This document shows, in pieces, positions 1-9,815 of a DNA stretch of 34,330 nucleotides. The notes beneath the pieces were generated by a model. That model was not told the DNA's origin and made no database searches. It was given only the letters and a program-made list of their open reading frames with translations. The DNA is from Alphaproteobacteria bacterium. GTDB lineage: Bacteria > Pseudomonadota > Alphaproteobacteria > SHVZ01. Within the stretch, counting starts at the first letter, position 1. Every line of letters starts with the position of its first letter. A program made the translations under genes and the position numbers. The stretch spans positions 1-34,330 of the forward strand of contig SHVZ01000034.1 in NCBI GenBank assembly GCA_009694025.1, given 5' to 3'.

Positions 1-150
1 GAGGGGACCGAGATGGTGATGCCCGGCGACAACATCGCCATGGAAGTGAAGCTGATCGCGCCGATCGCCATGGACGAGGGGCTGAGGTTCGCCATCCGCG
101 AGGGCGGCAGGACCGTCGGCGCCGGCGTCGTCGCTTCCATCATCGAATAA
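1..150 (+). CDS. tuf: Elongation factor Tu, C-terminal end (partial)
   Basis: Only the last 49 codons are present; the gene enters from the left edge. The translated end has the beta-barrel domain III signature of EF-Tu: a VMPGDN motif, then [17 protein letters not shown] just before the TAA stop. EF-Tu is the GTPase that delivers aminoacyl-tRNA to the ribosome. It lies 32 bases upstream of rpsJ, the usual junction between the str operon (rpsL-rpsG-fusA-tuf) and the S10 operon, so co-transcription with the downstream ribosomal genes is likely. The GTPase domain lies outside the window and cannot be checked. Confidence 0.96.
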   Translation, partial: EGTEMVMPGDNIAMEVKLIAPIAMDEGLRFAIREGGRTVGAGVVASIIE

Positions 151-182
151 AGACGAAAGCGCGGCATCGCGCGGGGACAGAC

Positions 183-491
183 ATGGACAGCCAAAACATC
201 CGCATCCGGCTCAAAGCCTTCGACCACCGGGTGCTGGACCAGTCGACGAGCGAGATCGTGAACACGGCGAGGCGGACCGGTGCGCGCGTGCGCGGGCCGA
301 TTCCGCTGCCGACGCTGATCGAGAAGTTCACGGTCAACCGCTCGCCGCACATCGACAAGAAGAGCCGCGAGCAGTTCGAGATCAGGACGCACAAGCGGCT
401 CCTCGACATCGTCGATCCGACGCCGCAGACCGTGGACGCGCTGATGAAGCTCGACCTCGCTGCCGGCGTCGACGTCGAGATCAAGCTGTAA
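183..491 (+). CDS. rpsJ: 30S ribosomal protein S10 (NusE)
   Basis: The 102-residue product has the S10 length and landmarks: an [11 protein letters not shown] start, PIPLPT in the long loop that reaches into the 30S head, and a THKRLLDI segment. S10 assembles into the head of the small subunit and, as NusE, also joins the transcription antitermination complex. ATG at 183 gives the expected N-terminus. It is the first gene of the S10 operon; no separate promoter was recognised in the 32-base gap after tuf. Identification is secure. Confidence 0.98.
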   Translation: MDSQNIRIRLKAFDHRVLDQSTSEIVNTARRTGARVRGPIPLPTLIEKFTVNRSPHIDKKSREQFEIRTHKRLLDIVDPTPQTVDALMKLDLAAGVDVEIKL

Positions 492-506
492 GGGCGGGAA
501 TCGAAC

Positions 507-1232
507 ATGGCGGACCCAAAGCGCCAGCGCTCCGGACTCCTGGCTCAGAAGGTCGGGATGACCCGGGTGCTCAATGACGACGGCGAGCATGTGCCCGTCA
601 CCGTGCTCCGGATCGACCAGTGCCAGGTGGTGGCCGTTCGCACCGCCGAGAAGGACGGCTATACGGCCGTCCAGCTCGGCGTCGGCAAGGCCAAGGTGAA
701 GAACGTGACCAAGCCCGAGCGTGGCCATTTCGCCAAGGCCAAGGTCGAGCCGAAGCGGAAGCTGGTGGAGTTTCGCGTCTCCGCCGACGCACTGATCGAG
801 GTCGGGGCCGAGATCTCGGCCGAGCACTTTGTCGTCGGCCAGTTCGTCGACGTGGTCGGCACCTCGATCGGCAAGGGCTACGCCGGCACGATGAAGCGCT
901 GGAACTTTTCCGGTCTCGAGGCGAGCCACGGCGTGTCGATCTCGCACCGATCGGCCGGCTCGACCGGCAACCGCCAGGATCCGGGCAAGACCTTCAAGGG
1001 CAAGAAGATGGCCGGTCGTCTCGGCGGCAAGCGGATCACCGTCCAGAGCCTGAAGGTGGTTTCGAACGATGCCGCTCGCGGAATCCTCATGGTCCGCGGC
1101 GCCGTTCCCGGGGCCGAGGGCGGCTATGTCCTGGTCAAGGACGCCGCCAAGCGCAAGCAGCCGAAGGACATGAAGCTCCCGTTCCCCGCGGCGATCAAGG
1201 CCGCGGCTGCCGCGGCTGCGGCGAAGGAATAA
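507..1232 (+). CDS. rplC: 50S ribosomal protein L3
   Basis: A 241-residue L3, one of the early assembly proteins of the large subunit. The N-terminus carries [12 protein letters not shown], the central part has [21 protein letters not shown]; the Gln in this loop corresponds to the residue methylated by PrmB in E. coli L3 and reaches towards the peptidyl transferase centre. The protein is about 30 residues longer than E. coli L3 because of an internal insertion and an Ala/Lys-rich tail ([14 protein letters not shown]). It starts 15 bases after rpsJ and ends 4 bases before rplD, in the standard operon order. Confidence 0.98.
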   Translation: MADPKRQRSGLLAQKVGMTRVLNDDGEHVPVTVLRIDQCQVVAVRTAEKDGYTAVQLGVGKAKVKNVTKPERGHFAKAKVEPKRKLVEFRVSADALIEVGAEISAEHFVVGQFVDVVGTSIGKGYAGTMKRWNFSGLEASHGVSISHRSAGSTGNRQDPGKTFKGKKMAGRLGGKRITVQSLKVVSNDAARGILMVRGAVPGAEGGYVLVKDAAKRKQPKDMKLPFPAAIKAAAAAAAAKE

Positions 1233-1236
1233 GACC

Positions 1237-1857
1237 ATGAAGGTCAAGATCAAGAACCTCGACGCCAAGGACGTCGGCGAGATCGATCTCGCCGACGAGG
1301 TCTTCGGCGTGACGCCCCGGGCCGACCTGCTCGCCCGCGTGGTCAACTGGCAGCTCTCCAAGCGGCGCTCCGGCAACCACAAGACCAAGGGTATCAGCGA
1401 CATCTCGGGCACCACCAAGAAGCCCTTCGCCCAGAAGGGCGGCGGCCGTGCTCGCCAGGGCTCGCTGCGCTCGCCGCAGTTCCGTGGCGGCGCCCGGATC
1501 TTCGGGCCGGTGGTCCGCAGCCACGAGTTCGACCTGCCGAAGAAGGTCCGCAAGCTCGGCCTCAAGGCCGCGCTCTCGGCTAAGCAGGCCGACGGCAAGC
1601 TCCTGATCCTCGACGCGGCCGAGGTCAAGGAAGCGAAGACCAAGCAACTGGCTCAGCGGCTGGGCAAGCTCGGCCTCACCTCCGTTCTGTTCATCGACGG
1701 CGAGAAGGTCAACGAGCTGTTCGCCCGCGCCGCCCGCAACCTGCCGCATGTCGACGTGCTGCCCGAGCTCGGCGCCAACGTCTACGACATCCTCAGGCGG
1801 GATACGCTGGTGCTGACCAAGGCCGCCGTCGAGCGCCTGGAGGCGCGCCTGAAATGA
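1237..1857 (+). CDS. rplD: 50S ribosomal protein L4
   Basis: The 206-residue product has the L4 globular domain and the long loop that lines the nascent-peptide exit tunnel, seen here as [20 protein letters not shown] (residues about 63-82). The central GGARIFGP motif is also typical. In enterobacteria L4 represses its own operon through the S10 leader; no equivalent leader was recognised before rpsJ here. The stop codon overlaps the rplW start by four bases (ATGA), suggesting translational coupling. Confidence 0.98.
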   Translation: MKVKIKNLDAKDVGEIDLADEVFGVTPRADLLARVVNWQLSKRRSGNHKTKGISDISGTTKKPFAQKGGGRARQGSLRSPQFRGGARIFGPVVRSHEFDLPKKVRKLGLKAALSAKQADGKLLILDAAEVKEAKTKQLAQRLGKLGLTSVLFIDGEKVNELFARAARNLPHVDVLPELGANVYDILRRDTLVLTKAAVERLEARLK

Positions 1858-2183
1858 GCATGCGCCCGATGAACGCCAAGCAGGTCAAGTTGAGCCGCGA
1901 GGCGATGTACGACATCGTCCGCCGCCCGGTCATCACCGAGAAGGCGACCCGCCAGAGCGAGCACAACGTCGTTGTCTTCGAGGTGCCGCTCAAGGCGTCC
2001 AAGCCTGAAATCAAGGTCGCGATCGAGACCCTGTTCAAAGTCAAGGTCAAGGCCGTGAACACCGCGATCGTCGGCGGCAAGGTCAAGCTCTTCCGTGGGC
2101 GCCCCGGTGCGCGGAGCGACTGGAAGAAGGCGCTCGTGACCCTCGCCGAGGGCCACAGCATCGACGTCACCACCGGGCTCTGA
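1854..2183 (+). CDS. rplW: 50S ribosomal protein L23
   Basis: A 109-residue L23, which sits at the tunnel exit and forms the docking site for trigger factor and SRP. Conserved segments include [14 protein letters not shown] near residue 20 and the C-terminal [13 protein letters not shown]. The start taken is ATG at 1854, overlapping the rplD stop; in-frame ATG codons at 1860 and 1869 are possible but would shorten the N-terminus only slightly. The protein is about ten residues longer at the N-terminus than E. coli L23. Confidence 0.96.
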   Translation: MSMRPMNAKQVKLSREAMYDIVRRPVITEKATRQSEHNVVVFEVPLKASKPEIKVAIETLFKVKVKAVNTAIVGGKVKLFRGRPGARSDWKKALVTLAEGHSIDVTTGL

Positions 2184-2196
2184 TCGGACACACCCA

Positions 2197-3022
<826 letters not shown>

Positions 3023-3024
<2 letters not shown>

Positions 3025-3030
3025 GGAGGT
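3023..3030 (+). promoter_or_regulatory. Shine-Dalgarno deciding a TTG start for rpsS
   Basis: AAGGAGGT, a near-perfect anti-16S complement, overlaps the rplB stop codon (TAA at 3022-3024) and lies 4 bases before TTG at 3035. No in-frame ATG or GTG gives a normal S19 N-terminus, so this site fixes the start. Confidence 0.85.
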
Positions 3031-3034
3031 CGAT

Positions 3035-3313
3035 TTGACCCGCTCTGTCTGGAAGGGCCCGTTCGTCGACGGCTATCTGATGAAGAAGGCCGAGAAGACG
3101 CGCGCGTCCGGCCGAAACGAGGTCATCAAGATCTTCGCGCGGCGCTCGACCATCCTGCCGCAGTTCGTCGGTCTCACCTTCGGCGTCTACAACGGCCACA
3201 AGTTCATTCCGGTGCTGGTCACCGAGAACATGGTCGGCCACAAGTTCGGCGAGTTCTCGCCGACCCGCACCTTCCACGGGCACTCGTCCGACAAGAAGGC
3301 GAAGAGGGCTTAA
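3035..3313 (+). CDS. rpsS: 30S ribosomal protein S19 (TTG start)
   Basis: The 92-residue product begins M(TTG)[14 protein letters not shown], the standard S19 N-terminus, and contains the [20 protein letters not shown] block and [10 protein letters not shown] near the C-terminus. S19 binds the 16S rRNA in the 30S head close to the decoding site together with S13. A longer open frame runs upstream into rplB, but those residues read as an out-of-frame copy of rplB and are not S19-like. The rare TTG start is offset by a very strong Shine-Dalgarno. Confidence 0.96.
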   Translation: MTRSVWKGPFVDGYLMKKAEKTRASGRNEVIKIFARRSTILPQFVGLTFGVYNGHKFIPVLVTENMVGHKFGEFSPTRTFHGHSSDKKAKRA

Positions 3314-3318
3314 GCGCC

Positions 3319-3699
3319 ATGAGCAAGAAGAAGGCCGAGCGCAGGCTGGGAGAAACCGAGGCGATGGCCGTGCTGCGGAACCTCCGCACCAGCCCGCGCA
3401 AGCTCAACCTGGTGGCGGAGTCGATCCGCGGCCTCGGCGCCGCGGTCGCGCTCTCCCAGCTCGCCGTCAACAAGCGCCGCGTCGCCCAGCATGTCAGGAA
3501 GGCGCTGCAGTCCGCGATCGCCAACGCCGAGAACAATCACCAGCTCGACGTCGATCGCCTTTTCGTGAAGGAAGCCAGTGTGGGCAAGGGTCTCGTGATG
3601 CGCCGGTTCCATCCGCGTGCCCGTGGGCGCGCTTCCGCCATCCTGAAGCCGTTCAGCCACATCGTCATCATTGTCGGCGAGCGTGGGGAGGCAGCCTGA
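3319..3699 (+). CDS. rplV: 50S ribosomal protein L22
   Basis: A 126-residue L22. The [20 protein letters not shown] region binds 23S rRNA, and the C-terminal [12 protein letters not shown] is the beta-hairpin that lines the exit tunnel opposite L4, the site of macrolide-resistance mutations in many bacteria. The start at 3319 adds about 15 basic residues before the conserved core compared with the shortest family members. The TGA stop shares one base with the rpsC ATG. Confidence 0.97.
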   Translation: MSKKKAERRLGETEAMAVLRNLRTSPRKLNLVAESIRGLGAAVALSQLAVNKRRVAQHVRKALQSAIANAENNHQLDVDRLFVKEASVGKGLVMRRFHPRARGRASAILKPFSHIVIIVGERGEAA

Positions 3700-4412
3700 T
3701 GGGCCAGAAAGTCAATCCGATCGGGCTCAGGGTCGGGATCAACCGCACCTGGGATTCGCGCTGGTATGCGAACAAGGACTACGCCGACCTGCTGCACGAT
3801 GACCTCAAGCTGAGGGCCTATTTGCATGACCGTCTGTTGCAGGCCGGCTGCAGCCGCGTCGTGATCGAGCGTCCGGCGAAGAAGGCCCGGATCACCATCC
3901 ATTCGGCGAGGCCCGGCGTCGTCATCGGCAAGAAGGGCGCCGACATCGAAAAGCTGCGCACCGACCTCGCCAAGATGACCGGCGGCGAGGTGTCGCTCAA
4001 TATCATCGAGATCCGCAAGCCCGAGATCGAGGCGAAGCTGGTGGCCGAAGGCATCGCCCAGCAGCTCGAGCGCCGGGTCGCCTTCCGCCGCGCGATGAAG
4101 CGTGCGGTGCAGTCGGCGATGCGCCTGGGCGCGCTCGGCATCCGCATCAACTGCTCGGGCCGCCTCGGCGGCGCCGAGATCGCGCGGCTGGAGTGGTATC
4201 GCGAGGGGCGCGTGCCGCTGCATACGCTCCGCGCCGACATCGACTACGGCCAGGCGACGGCCAAGACCACCTACGGCACCTGCGGCGTCAAGGTCTGGGT
4301 GTTCAAGGGCGAGATCCTGGCGCACGACCCGATGGCCCAGGACAAGCGCCTGGCCGAGCAGCAGCAGCAGATGGGCCGCTCGACCTCGCGTGGTGGAGAT
4401 GCCGCGTCATGA
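3699..4412 (+). CDS. rpsC: 30S ribosomal protein S3
   Basis: The 237-residue product carries the [14 protein letters not shown] start, a type II KH RNA-binding domain with the GxxG loop in [13 protein letters not shown] (about residues 69-81), and the C-terminal [21 protein letters not shown] helix region. S3 lines the mRNA entry tunnel and helps unwind mRNA. The C-terminal tail is Gln- and Ser-rich ([14 protein letters not shown]), which varies among species. The gene overlaps rplV by one base and rplP by four. Confidence 0.98.
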   Translation: MGQKVNPIGLRVGINRTWDSRWYANKDYADLLHDDLKLRAYLHDRLLQAGCSRVVIERPAKKARITIHSARPGVVIGKKGADIEKLRTDLAKMTGGEVSLNIIEIRKPEIEAKLVAEGIAQQLERRVAFRRAMKRAVQSAMRLGALGIRINCSGRLGGAEIARLEWYREGRVPLHTLRADIDYGQATAKTTYGTCGVKVWVFKGEILAHDPMAQDKRLAEQQQQMGRSTSRGGDAAS

Positions 4413-4828
4413 TGTCGCCTGCGCGCACGAAGTATCGCAAGGCCCACAAGGGCCGGATCAAGGGAACCTCGAAGGGCGCCACCTCGCTCACCTTCGGCTC
4501 GTACGGCCTCAAGGCCGTCCAGCCGGAGCGGGTGACGGCGCGCCAGATCGAGGCGGCGCGCCGCGCTATCACCCGTCATCTCAAGCGGTCGGGCCGCCTC
4601 TGGATCCGGGTCTTCCCGGACGTCCCGGTCTCGACCAAGCCGGCCGAGGTCCGCATGGGCTCCGGCAAGGGAGCGCCTGAGTTCTGGGTCTGCCGGGTGA
4701 AGCCGGGCCGGATCCTGTTCGAGGTCGACGGCGTGCCGCGCGAGCTTGCCGCCCGGGCCTTCGAGCTGGCGGCCGCGAAGCTGCCGATCAAGACCCGTTT
4801 CGTCGCCCGCCTCGGGCTGGAGGGATAG
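4409..4828 (+). CDS. rplP: 50S ribosomal protein L16
   Basis: The 139-residue protein starts [19 protein letters not shown], matching the usual M-L-SPKRTKYRK N-terminus, which supports the ATG at 4409 rather than the next one at 4412. The [20 protein letters not shown] segment and the late [11 protein letters not shown] are typical. L16 sits near the A site and contacts tRNA and the 5S rRNA region. The start overlaps the rpsC stop (ATGA). A longer upstream open frame is inside rpsC and has no L16 character. Confidence 0.97.
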   Translation: MMSPARTKYRKAHKGRIKGTSKGATSLTFGSYGLKAVQPERVTARQIEAARRAITRHLKRSGRLWIRVFPDVPVSTKPAEVRMGSGKGAPEFWVCRVKPGRILFEVDGVPRELAARAFELAAAKLPIKTRFVARLGLEG

Positions 4829-4831
4829 GCG

Positions 4832-5029
4832 ATGGACGCCTCTGATCTCAAGACCAAGTCTGCCGACGAGCTGAAGCAGCTGCTGGGCGACCTCAAGAAG
4901 GAGCAGTTCAACCTGCGCTTCCAGAGGGCGAGCGGCCAGCTCGAGAACACCTCGCGTGTCGGTGCGGTCCGCCGCGACATCGCGCGGATCAAGACCGTCA
5001 TGCGCGCCAAGGCCGCGAAGGCCGGTTGA
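4832..5029 (+). CDS. rpmC: 50S ribosomal protein L29
   Basis: A small 65-residue all-helical protein of the L29 family. The recognisable features are the [19 protein letters not shown] helix with the conserved FNLRFQ, and [12 protein letters not shown] in the second helix. L29 lies next to L23 at the tunnel exit. It follows rplP by 3 bases and precedes rpsQ by 10, in standard order. Confidence 0.96.
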   Translation: MDASDLKTKSADELKQLLGDLKKEQFNLRFQRASGQLENTSRVGAVRRDIARIKTVMRAKAAKAG

Positions 5030-5039
5030 GGAGCCGAAG

Positions 5040-5294
5040 ATGCCCAGGCGAGTTCTGCAGGGACGGGTGGTGAGCGACAAGACCGACAAGACCGTAACGG
5101 TCGTCGTCGAGCGCCGCGTCATGCACCCGCTCTACAAGAAATTCATCACGCGTTCGAAGAAGTACCACGCGCACGACGAGGGCAACCGCTGCAAGGTCGG
5201 CGACCTCGTCCGGATCCGGGAATGTCGCCCGGTGTCCAAGACCAAGCGATGGGAAGTGATCTCGGAGGCAGCCGCCTCCGGGGTGGCCGGCTGA
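5040..5294 (+). CDS. rpsQ: 30S ribosomal protein S17
   Basis: The 84-residue product begins [19 protein letters not shown] and contains [21 protein letters not shown] and [18 protein letters not shown], the beta-barrel core of S17. S17 is a primary 16S binding protein of the 30S body. The ATG at 5040, preceded by a GGAG-containing spacer, gives the family N-terminus; an open frame extending back into rpmC is not S17-like. Confidence 0.97.
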   Translation: MPRRVLQGRVVSDKTDKTVTVVVERRVMHPLYKKFITRSKKYHAHDEGNRCKVGDLVRIRECRPVSKTKRWEVISEAAASGVAG

Positions 5295-5310
5295 TAGTGG
5301 AGTTCCAGCG

Positions 5311-5679
5311 ATGATCCAGTCGGAATCCCATCTCGAAGTCGCCGACAACTCGGGCGCGCGCCGTGTGATGTGCATCAAGGTGCTGGGCGGCTCGCGCCGC
5401 CGCTTCGCCTCGGTCGGCGACATCATCGTCGTCTCGGTCAAGGAGGCGATCCCGCGCGGCCGCGTCAAGAAGGGCGACGTGCACAAGGCGGTGATCGTGC
5501 GCACGGCGAAGGAGATCCGCCGTGCGGACGGCAGCGCCATCCGCTTCGACCGCAATGCCGCCGTGCTCATCAACAAGGACGGCGAGCCGATCGGGACACG
5601 GATCTTCGGGCCGGTGACCCGCGAGCTGCGCGCCAAGAAGTTCATGAAGATCGTCAGCCTGGCACCGGAGGTGCTCTAA
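5311..5679 (+). CDS. rplN: 50S ribosomal protein L14
   Basis: The exact family length of 122 residues, starting [22 protein letters not shown], with [20 protein letters not shown] and the C-terminal [20 protein letters not shown]14 forms an intersubunit bridge with 16S rRNA and is the binding site of the silencing factor RsfS. Starts 16 bases after rpsQ and ends 4 bases before rplX. Confidence 0.98.
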   Translation: MIQSESHLEVADNSGARRVMCIKVLGGSRRRFASVGDIIVVSVKEAIPRGRVKKGDVHKAVIVRTAKEIRRADGSAIRFDRNAAVLINKDGEPIGTRIFGPVTRELRAKKFMKIVSLAPEVL

Positions 5680-5683
5680 GGCC

Positions 5684-6007
5684 ATGGCCGAGAAGTTCAA
5701 GGTCAAGAAGGGCGACCAGGTGGTCGTCACCACCGGTCGCGACAAAGGCAAGAAGGGCGAAGTTCTGCGCGTTATCCGTGAGAGCCGCCGTGTCGTCGTC
5801 TCCGGCGCGAACGTCGCCAAGCGCCACACGCGCCAGGCGCCCGGCAACCCCGGCGGCATTGTCGACAAGGAGATGTCGCTCGACATCTCCAACGTCGCCT
5901 TGGTCGATCCGAAGAGCGGCGAGCCGACCCGCGTCGGCTTCCGCACCCTCGAGGATGGCCGCAAGGTCCGCTTCGCCAAGCGGTCCGGCGAAGTCATCGA
6001 TCTGTGA
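5684..6007 (+). CDS. rplX: 50S ribosomal protein L24
   Basis: A 107-residue L24 with the N-terminal KOW motif ([20 protein letters not shown], residues about 8-27) that binds 23S rRNA as one of the assembly initiators, and the typical [17 protein letters not shown] loop. ATG at 5684 follows rplN by 4 bases. Confidence 0.97.
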   Translation: MAEKFKVKKGDQVVVTTGRDKGKKGEVLRVIRESRRVVVSGANVAKRHTRQAPGNPGGIVDKEMSLDISNVALVDPKSGEPTRVGFRTLEDGRKVRFAKRSGEVIDL

Positions 6008-6021
6008 TGAGAGATGCAGCC

Positions 6022-6561
6022 ATGACCCGGCTCAAGAAGCAGTACGACGAGAAGGTGCGCGCCGACCTGATGAAGGAGTTCGGCTACAAGAACCCGATGG
6101 AGGTTCCGCGCCTGGAGAAGATCGTCATCAACATGGGCGTCGGCGAGGCGGTGTCGGATTCGAAGAAGATCCAGGCCGCGGCCGAGGAGCTGACGCGCAT
6201 CGCCGGCCAGAAGCCGGTGATCACCAAGTCGAAGAAGTCGATCGCCATCTACAAGCTCCGCGAGGGCCAGGCGATCGGCGTGAAGGTGACGCTCCGCCAG
6301 AGCCGCATGTACGAGTTCCTGGACCGGCTGGTCACCATCGCGCTGCCGCGCGTGCGGGACTTCCGCGGACTCAACGGCAAGAGCTTCGATGGTCGCGGCA
6401 ACTACGCTCTCGGCCTCAAGGAGCAGATCGTGTTCCCGGAGGTCGACTACGACAAGATCGACGAGATCCGCGGGATGGACATCGTGATCTGCACGACCGC
6501 GGCCACCGACAAGGAGGCCAAGGCCTTGCTCAAGGGCTTTGACCTGCCTTTCTACAACTGA
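6022..6561 (+). CDS. rplE: 50S ribosomal protein L5
   Basis: L5 binds 5S rRNA and contacts the P-site tRNA. The core is unmistakable: [20 protein letters not shown] near the start, then [13 protein letters not shown] and [17 protein letters not shown] chose ATG at 6022 because it gives 179 residues, the E. coli length, and an N-terminus ([11 protein letters not shown]) like that of the family; a GAGAG stretch lies about 8 bases upstream. In-frame alternatives are GTG at 6004, which would overlap the rplX stop as GTGA, and ATG at 6007, adding 6 or 5 residues. The sequence alone does not settle this. Confidence 0.95.
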   Translation: MTRLKKQYDEKVRADLMKEFGYKNPMEVPRLEKIVINMGVGEAVSDSKKIQAAAEELTRIAGQKPVITKSKKSIAIYKLREGQAIGVKVTLRQSRMYEFLDRLVTIALPRVRDFRGLNGKSFDGRGNYALGLKEQIVFPEVDYDKIDEIRGMDIVICTTAATDKEAKALLKGFDLPFYN

Positions 6562-6607
6562 CGTTTGACGATCTGACAGCGAACTTTAGGGATCGTCGGA
6601 GGACGAG

Positions 6608-6913
6608 ATGGCAAAGACGAGCGCGATCGAGCGTAACAAGCGGCGCCGCCGCATGACCAAGCAGTACGCGGGCAAGCGCGCCAAGTTGAAGGCGGTCATC
6701 CAGGACCAGTCGCGTCCGATGGAGGAGCGCTTCGCCGCGCAGATCAAGCTCTCCGAGCTGCCACGCGATTCGTCGAAGGTGCGGATCCGCAACCGCTGCG
6801 AGCTGACGGGAAGGCCGCGCGCCTTCTACCGGAAGTTCAGGCTGTCGCGCATCGCGATCCGCGAGCTCGCGTCTAACGGGCAGATCCCCGGCATGACGAA
6901 GTCGAGCTGGTAG
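6608..6913 (+). CDS. rpsN: 30S ribosomal protein S14, zinc-free type
   Basis: The 101-residue product is the long, zinc-independent S14 form: it lacks the paired CxxC motifs of short S14 proteins, with only one cysteine ([10 protein letters not shown], about residue 62). The N-terminal [13 protein letters not shown] and the C-terminal [16 protein letters not shown] are typical. S14 is a late-assembling head protein near S3 and S10. A 46-base spacer with a GGAGGA Shine-Dalgarno separates it from rplE. Confidence 0.97.
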   Translation: MAKTSAIERNKRRRRMTKQYAGKRAKLKAVIQDQSRPMEERFAAQIKLSELPRDSSKVRIRNRCELTGRPRAFYRKFRLSRIAIRELASNGQIPGMTKSSW

Positions 6914-6934
6914 GGATTAGGAAGGTAAACCACC

Positions 6935-7333
6935 ATGGTGATGACCGATCCGCTCGGCGATATGCTGACTCGCATCCGTAACGGACAGCGGGCGGGCAAG
7001 TCGTCGATCACGAGCCCGGCCTCCAAGCTTCGAGTGAACGTGCTCGATGTCTTGAAGCGCGAGGGCTACATCCGAAACTACAAGGCGGGCGAGGCGCGCC
7101 CCGGCATCGGCGAGCTGACGATCGAGCTCAAATATCACGACGGCTCGCCCGTCATTAAGGAGATCGATCGCATCTCGAAGCCCGGCCGGCGCGTCTACGC
7201 GAAGATCGCCGATCTGCCGCGCATCTATGGCGGGCTCGGAATCTCGATCCTGTCGACGCCGAGGGGCGTCATGTCCGACGTCGAGGCCCGCGCCGCCAAT
7301 GTCGGCGGCGAAGTCCTCTGTCGGGTGTTCTGA
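6935..7333 (+). CDS. rpsH: 30S ribosomal protein S8
   Basis: A 132-residue S8, a primary 16S rRNA binder of the platform that in E. coli also represses the spc operon at the rplE mRNA. The sequence has [14 protein letters not shown] at the N-terminus and [18 protein letters not shown] near the end, the latter forming the RNA-binding C-terminal domain. ATG at 6935 is chosen; an ATG two codons later (6941) is possible. Confidence 0.97.
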   Translation: MVMTDPLGDMLTRIRNGQRAGKSSITSPASKLRVNVLDVLKREGYIRNYKAGEARPGIGELTIELKYHDGSPVIKEIDRISKPGRRVYAKIADLPRIYGGLGISILSTPRGVMSDVEARAANVGGEVLCRVF

Positions 7334-7362
7334 TCCCTCGCGGGTTCAAGGAGAAGAGTCAA

Positions 7363-7896
7363 ATGTCGCGCGTGGGCAAGAATCCGGTGGCCATCCCGGC
7401 CGGGGTCAATGTCGAGGTTTCCGGCGGCAAGCTGTCCGCCAAGGGGAAGCTCGGCCTGTTGACGATGGGGCTGTCGTCCGACGTGGTGGTCAAGGTCGAG
7501 GAGGGCCAGGTACTGGTGCAGCCGGTCGGTGACTCCAAGCGGGCGCGCATGATGTGGGGCACGACCCGCAACCTGGTGCGCAACATGGTCAACGGGGTCG
7601 CCACCGGCTATTCCAAGGCGCTCGAGATCAACGGCGTCGGCTACCGCGCCGCCGTCCAGGGCAAGGAGCTCATCCTCCAGCTCGGATACAGCCACGAGAT
7701 CAAGTTCCCGATCCCGGAAGGGATCACGGTCAAGGCCGAGAAGCCGACCGCGCTCACCATCTCCGGCGCCGACCTCCAGAAGGTCGGCCAGGTCGCCGCC
7801 GAGATCCGTTCGTTCCGCGGCCCCGAGCCGTATAAGGGCAAGGGCATCAAGTACGATTCCGAGAGGATCCTCCGCAAGGAAGGCAAGAAGAAGTAA
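7363..7896 (+). CDS. rplF: 50S ribosomal protein L6
   Basis: The 177-residue protein has the duplicated L6 fold: [15 protein letters not shown] opens the first repeat, and the second contains [16 protein letters not shown] and the closing [12 protein letters not shown] motif that contacts 23S rRNA near the factor-binding centre. A clear AAGGAG Shine-Dalgarno precedes the ATG. Length equals the usual 177. Confidence 0.98.
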   Translation: MSRVGKNPVAIPAGVNVEVSGGKLSAKGKLGLLTMGLSSDVVVKVEEGQVLVQPVGDSKRARMMWGTTRNLVRNMVNGVATGYSKALEINGVGYRAAVQGKELILQLGYSHEIKFPIPEGITVKAEKPTALTISGADLQKVGQVAAEIRSFRGPEPYKGKGIKYDSERILRKEGKKK

Positions 7897-7907
7897 GGGG
7901 CGTTGCC

Positions 7908-8270
7908 ATGACGTCGACTGCCAATCTGTTCGAGCGGCGTAAGACTCGCGTCCGCTACCGTATCCGCAAGAACTCGAGCGGCCGCCTCAGGCTGACCGTG
8001 TTCCGTTCGGAGCGGCATATCTATGCCCAGGTCATCGACGACTCCAAGGGGGTGACGCTCGCGCAAGCCTCCTCGGTCGACAAAGATCTCAAGGGCAAGC
8101 ACAAGACCGGTGCCGACAAGGCGGCGGCGACCGAGGTCGGCAAGCTGCTGGCCGTGCGCGCGCTCAAGGCGGGCGTCAAGGAAGTTGTCTTCGATCGCGG
8201 CGGCTACCTCTATCACGGCCGCGTCAAGGCGCTGGCCGATGCCGCCCGCGAAGCCGGCCTCTCGTTCTGA
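7908..8270 (+). CDS. rplR: 50S ribosomal protein L18
   Basis: A 120-residue 5S rRNA-binding protein. The basic N-terminus ([20 protein letters not shown]) precedes the conserved [19 protein letters not shown] and the C-terminal [24 protein letters not shown]. With L5 it forms the 5S RNP. The start at 7908 follows rplF by 11 bases. Confidence 0.97.
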   Translation: MTSTANLFERRKTRVRYRIRKNSSGRLRLTVFRSERHIYAQVIDDSKGVTLAQASSVDKDLKGKHKTGADKAAATEVGKLLAVRALKAGVKEVVFDRGGYLYHGRVKALADAAREAGLSF

Positions 8271-8302
8271 CCAAATTCGATTCGGCGAAGGATCAAAAGG
8301 CG

Positions 8303-9052
8303 ATGGCGAATACTCCCGAGACCCCCGAGAAGCCGGCGGACGCGACGGCGGCTCCCGCGACGCCCGAAGGGGCGCCGTCGAAGCCAGATCGCCCCGGTCG
8401 TCCCGGCGGCGGCCGCGGCGGCCGTGGCGGCGGCGGTCGTGGACGCGGGGTTAGGACCGATGGCGCCGGCGGCGGCCCAGGCGGCCGTGGACGCGGGCCC
8501 CGTGGCGAGCGCCAGGGCGGCCGTGGCGGCGACGGTGGCCGCGATGAGTCCGAGCTGACCGAGAAGCTGGTCAGCATCAACCGTGTTGCCAAGGTGGTGA
8601 AGGGCGGTCGGCGCTTCGGCTTCGCTGCGCTGGTCGTCGTCGGCGACGGCCGCGGCCGGGTCGGCCATGGCGCCGGCAAGGCTCGCGAGGTCCCGGAGGC
8701 GATCCGCAAGGCGACCGAGCAGGCCAAACGCAGCCTGATCAAGGTGCCGCTGCGCGAGGGCCGCACCCTCCACCACGACATGATCGGCCACTACGGCGCC
8801 GGCCGTGTCGTGCTGCGCGCCGCCGCACCGGGCACGGGCATCATCGCCGGCGGTCCGACCCGCGCCGTGTTCGAGGCGCTCGGCGTCCATGACGTGGTCG
8901 CCAAGTCGATCGGCACGTCGAATCCCCACAACATGATCAAGGCGACCTTCGCCGCGCTGAAGGCCGTGACGAGCCCCCGGGCCGTGGCCCAACGCCGCGG
9001 CAAGAAGGTGAGCGACCTTGTCGGCGCCAAGCGCGAGGCGGAAGCCTCCTAA
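8303..9052 (+). CDS. rpsE: 30S ribosomal protein S5 with a long RGG-rich N-terminal extension
   Basis: The S5 core begins near residue 85 with [19 protein letters not shown] and continues through [17 protein letters not shown] and [15 protein letters not shown], ending as in other S5 proteins. S5 is needed for translational accuracy and lines the mRNA entry channel. Before the core are about 80 extra residues: a Pro/Ala/Thr-rich stretch (1-30), then Gly/Arg repeats (about 31-80) with several RGG and GRG tripeptides. E. coli S5 is 167 residues, this one 249. Short basic extensions are known in alphaproteobacterial S5; this one seems unusually long. The reading frame is continuous and no internal start with a good ribosome site near the core was obvious. 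Confidence 0.97.
   Translation: MANTPETPEKPADATAAPATPEGAPSKPDRPGRPGGGRGGRGGGGRGRGVRTDGAGGGPGGRGRGPRGERQGGRGGDGGRDESELTEKLVSINRVAKVVKGGRRFGFAALVVVGDGRGRVGHGAGKAREVPEAIRKATEQAKRSLIKVPLREGRTLHHDMIGHYGAGRVVLRAAAPGTGIIAGGPTRAVFEALGVHDVVAKSIGTSNPHNMIKATFAALKAVTSPRAVAQRRGKKVSDLVGAKREAEAS
8398..8545 (+). repeat. GC-rich imperfect tandem repeats encoding the Gly/Arg tract of S5
   Basis: Degenerate units such as GGCGGCCGTGG and CGTGGACGCGGG recur (for example around 8439-8450 and 8486-8497). They are almost pure G+C and encode GRGG/GRGRG peptides. Such tracts can expand or contract by slippage in multiples of three. Confidence 0.7.
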
Positions 9053-9064
9053 AGGAACCGGGCC

Positions 9065-9265
9065 ATGGCCAAGGCTGAGAAGAAGAAGTCGACGCTCCGC
9101 GTCACCCAGATCGGCAGTCCGATCGGGCGCAAGGCCGACCAGCGCCAGACGCTGATCGGCCTCGGCCTGAACAAGCGTCACCGCAGCCGCGAGCTGGAGG
9201 ACACTCCTTCGGTGCGCGGAATGATCCGCAAGGTCCAGCACCTCGTGCGGGTCGACAGCGAATAG
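9065..9265 (+). CDS. rpmD: 50S ribosomal protein L30
   Basis: A 66-residue L30 with the [20 protein letters not shown] first half and [22 protein letters not shown] in the second, the standard short bacterial form. It follows rpsE by 12 bases and precedes rplO by 13. L30 is absent from some bacteria, so its presence here is a small taxonomic marker. Confidence 0.97.
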   Translation: MAKAEKKKSTLRVTQIGSPIGRKADQRQTLIGLGLNKRHRSRELEDTPSVRGMIRKVQHLVRVDSE

Positions 9266-9278
9266 AGGACCGACGACG

Positions 9279-9788
9279 ATGAAGCTCCACGAGATCCGCG
9301 ACAACGAAGGCGCCCACAAGCGCCGCATGCGCGTCGGGCGCGGCATCGGCTCGGGCAAGGGCAAGACCTCCGGGCGCGGCGTCAAGGGCCAGAAGGCGCG
9401 CACCGGCGTGTCTCTGCACGCCTTCGAGGGCGGCCAGATGCCGCTCTACCGTCGGCTGCCGAAGCGCGGCTTCAAGCCGATCAATCCGGTGAAGCTCGTC
9501 GAGGTGAACCTCTGGCAGCTGCAAGAGGCGGTGGACGCGGGCCGGCTCGATCCCATGAAGCCGGTCGACGGCGCGGCGCTGGTCGCCGCCAAGGTCCTAC
9601 GCCGGTCCCGCGACGGCGTCCGTCTGCTCGGCGAGGGCGATCTCAAGGCGAAGCTCGCGCTCAAGCTCGCCGGCGTCTCGGCCAAAGCCAGGGCGGCGGT
9701 CGAGGCGGCGGGCGGCTCGATCGAGCTGCCGAAGCCGGTCGAGAAGGTGAAGAAGATGGCGAAGAAGCCGGCGCAGGCGAAGGCCTAG
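9279..9788 (+). CDS. rplO: 50S ribosomal protein L15
   Basis: The 169-residue protein has the Gly/Arg-rich N-terminal arm ([20 protein letters not shown], residues about 18-37) that penetrates the 23S rRNA core, followed by [17 protein letters not shown] and a C-terminal globular domain. The tail is Lys/Pro-rich ([16 protein letters not shown]), longer than in E. coli (144 residues). Confidence 0.97.
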   Translation: MKLHEIRDNEGAHKRRMRVGRGIGSGKGKTSGRGVKGQKARTGVSLHAFEGGQMPLYRRLPKRGFKPINPVKLVEVNLWQLQEAVDAGRLDPMKPVDGAALVAAKVLRRSRDGVRLLGEGDLKAKLALKLAGVSAKARAAVEAAGGSIELPKPVEKVKKMAKKPAQAKA

Positions 9789-9815
9789 GGGCCGGACTCC
9801 GAGAGGACGCTGCAC

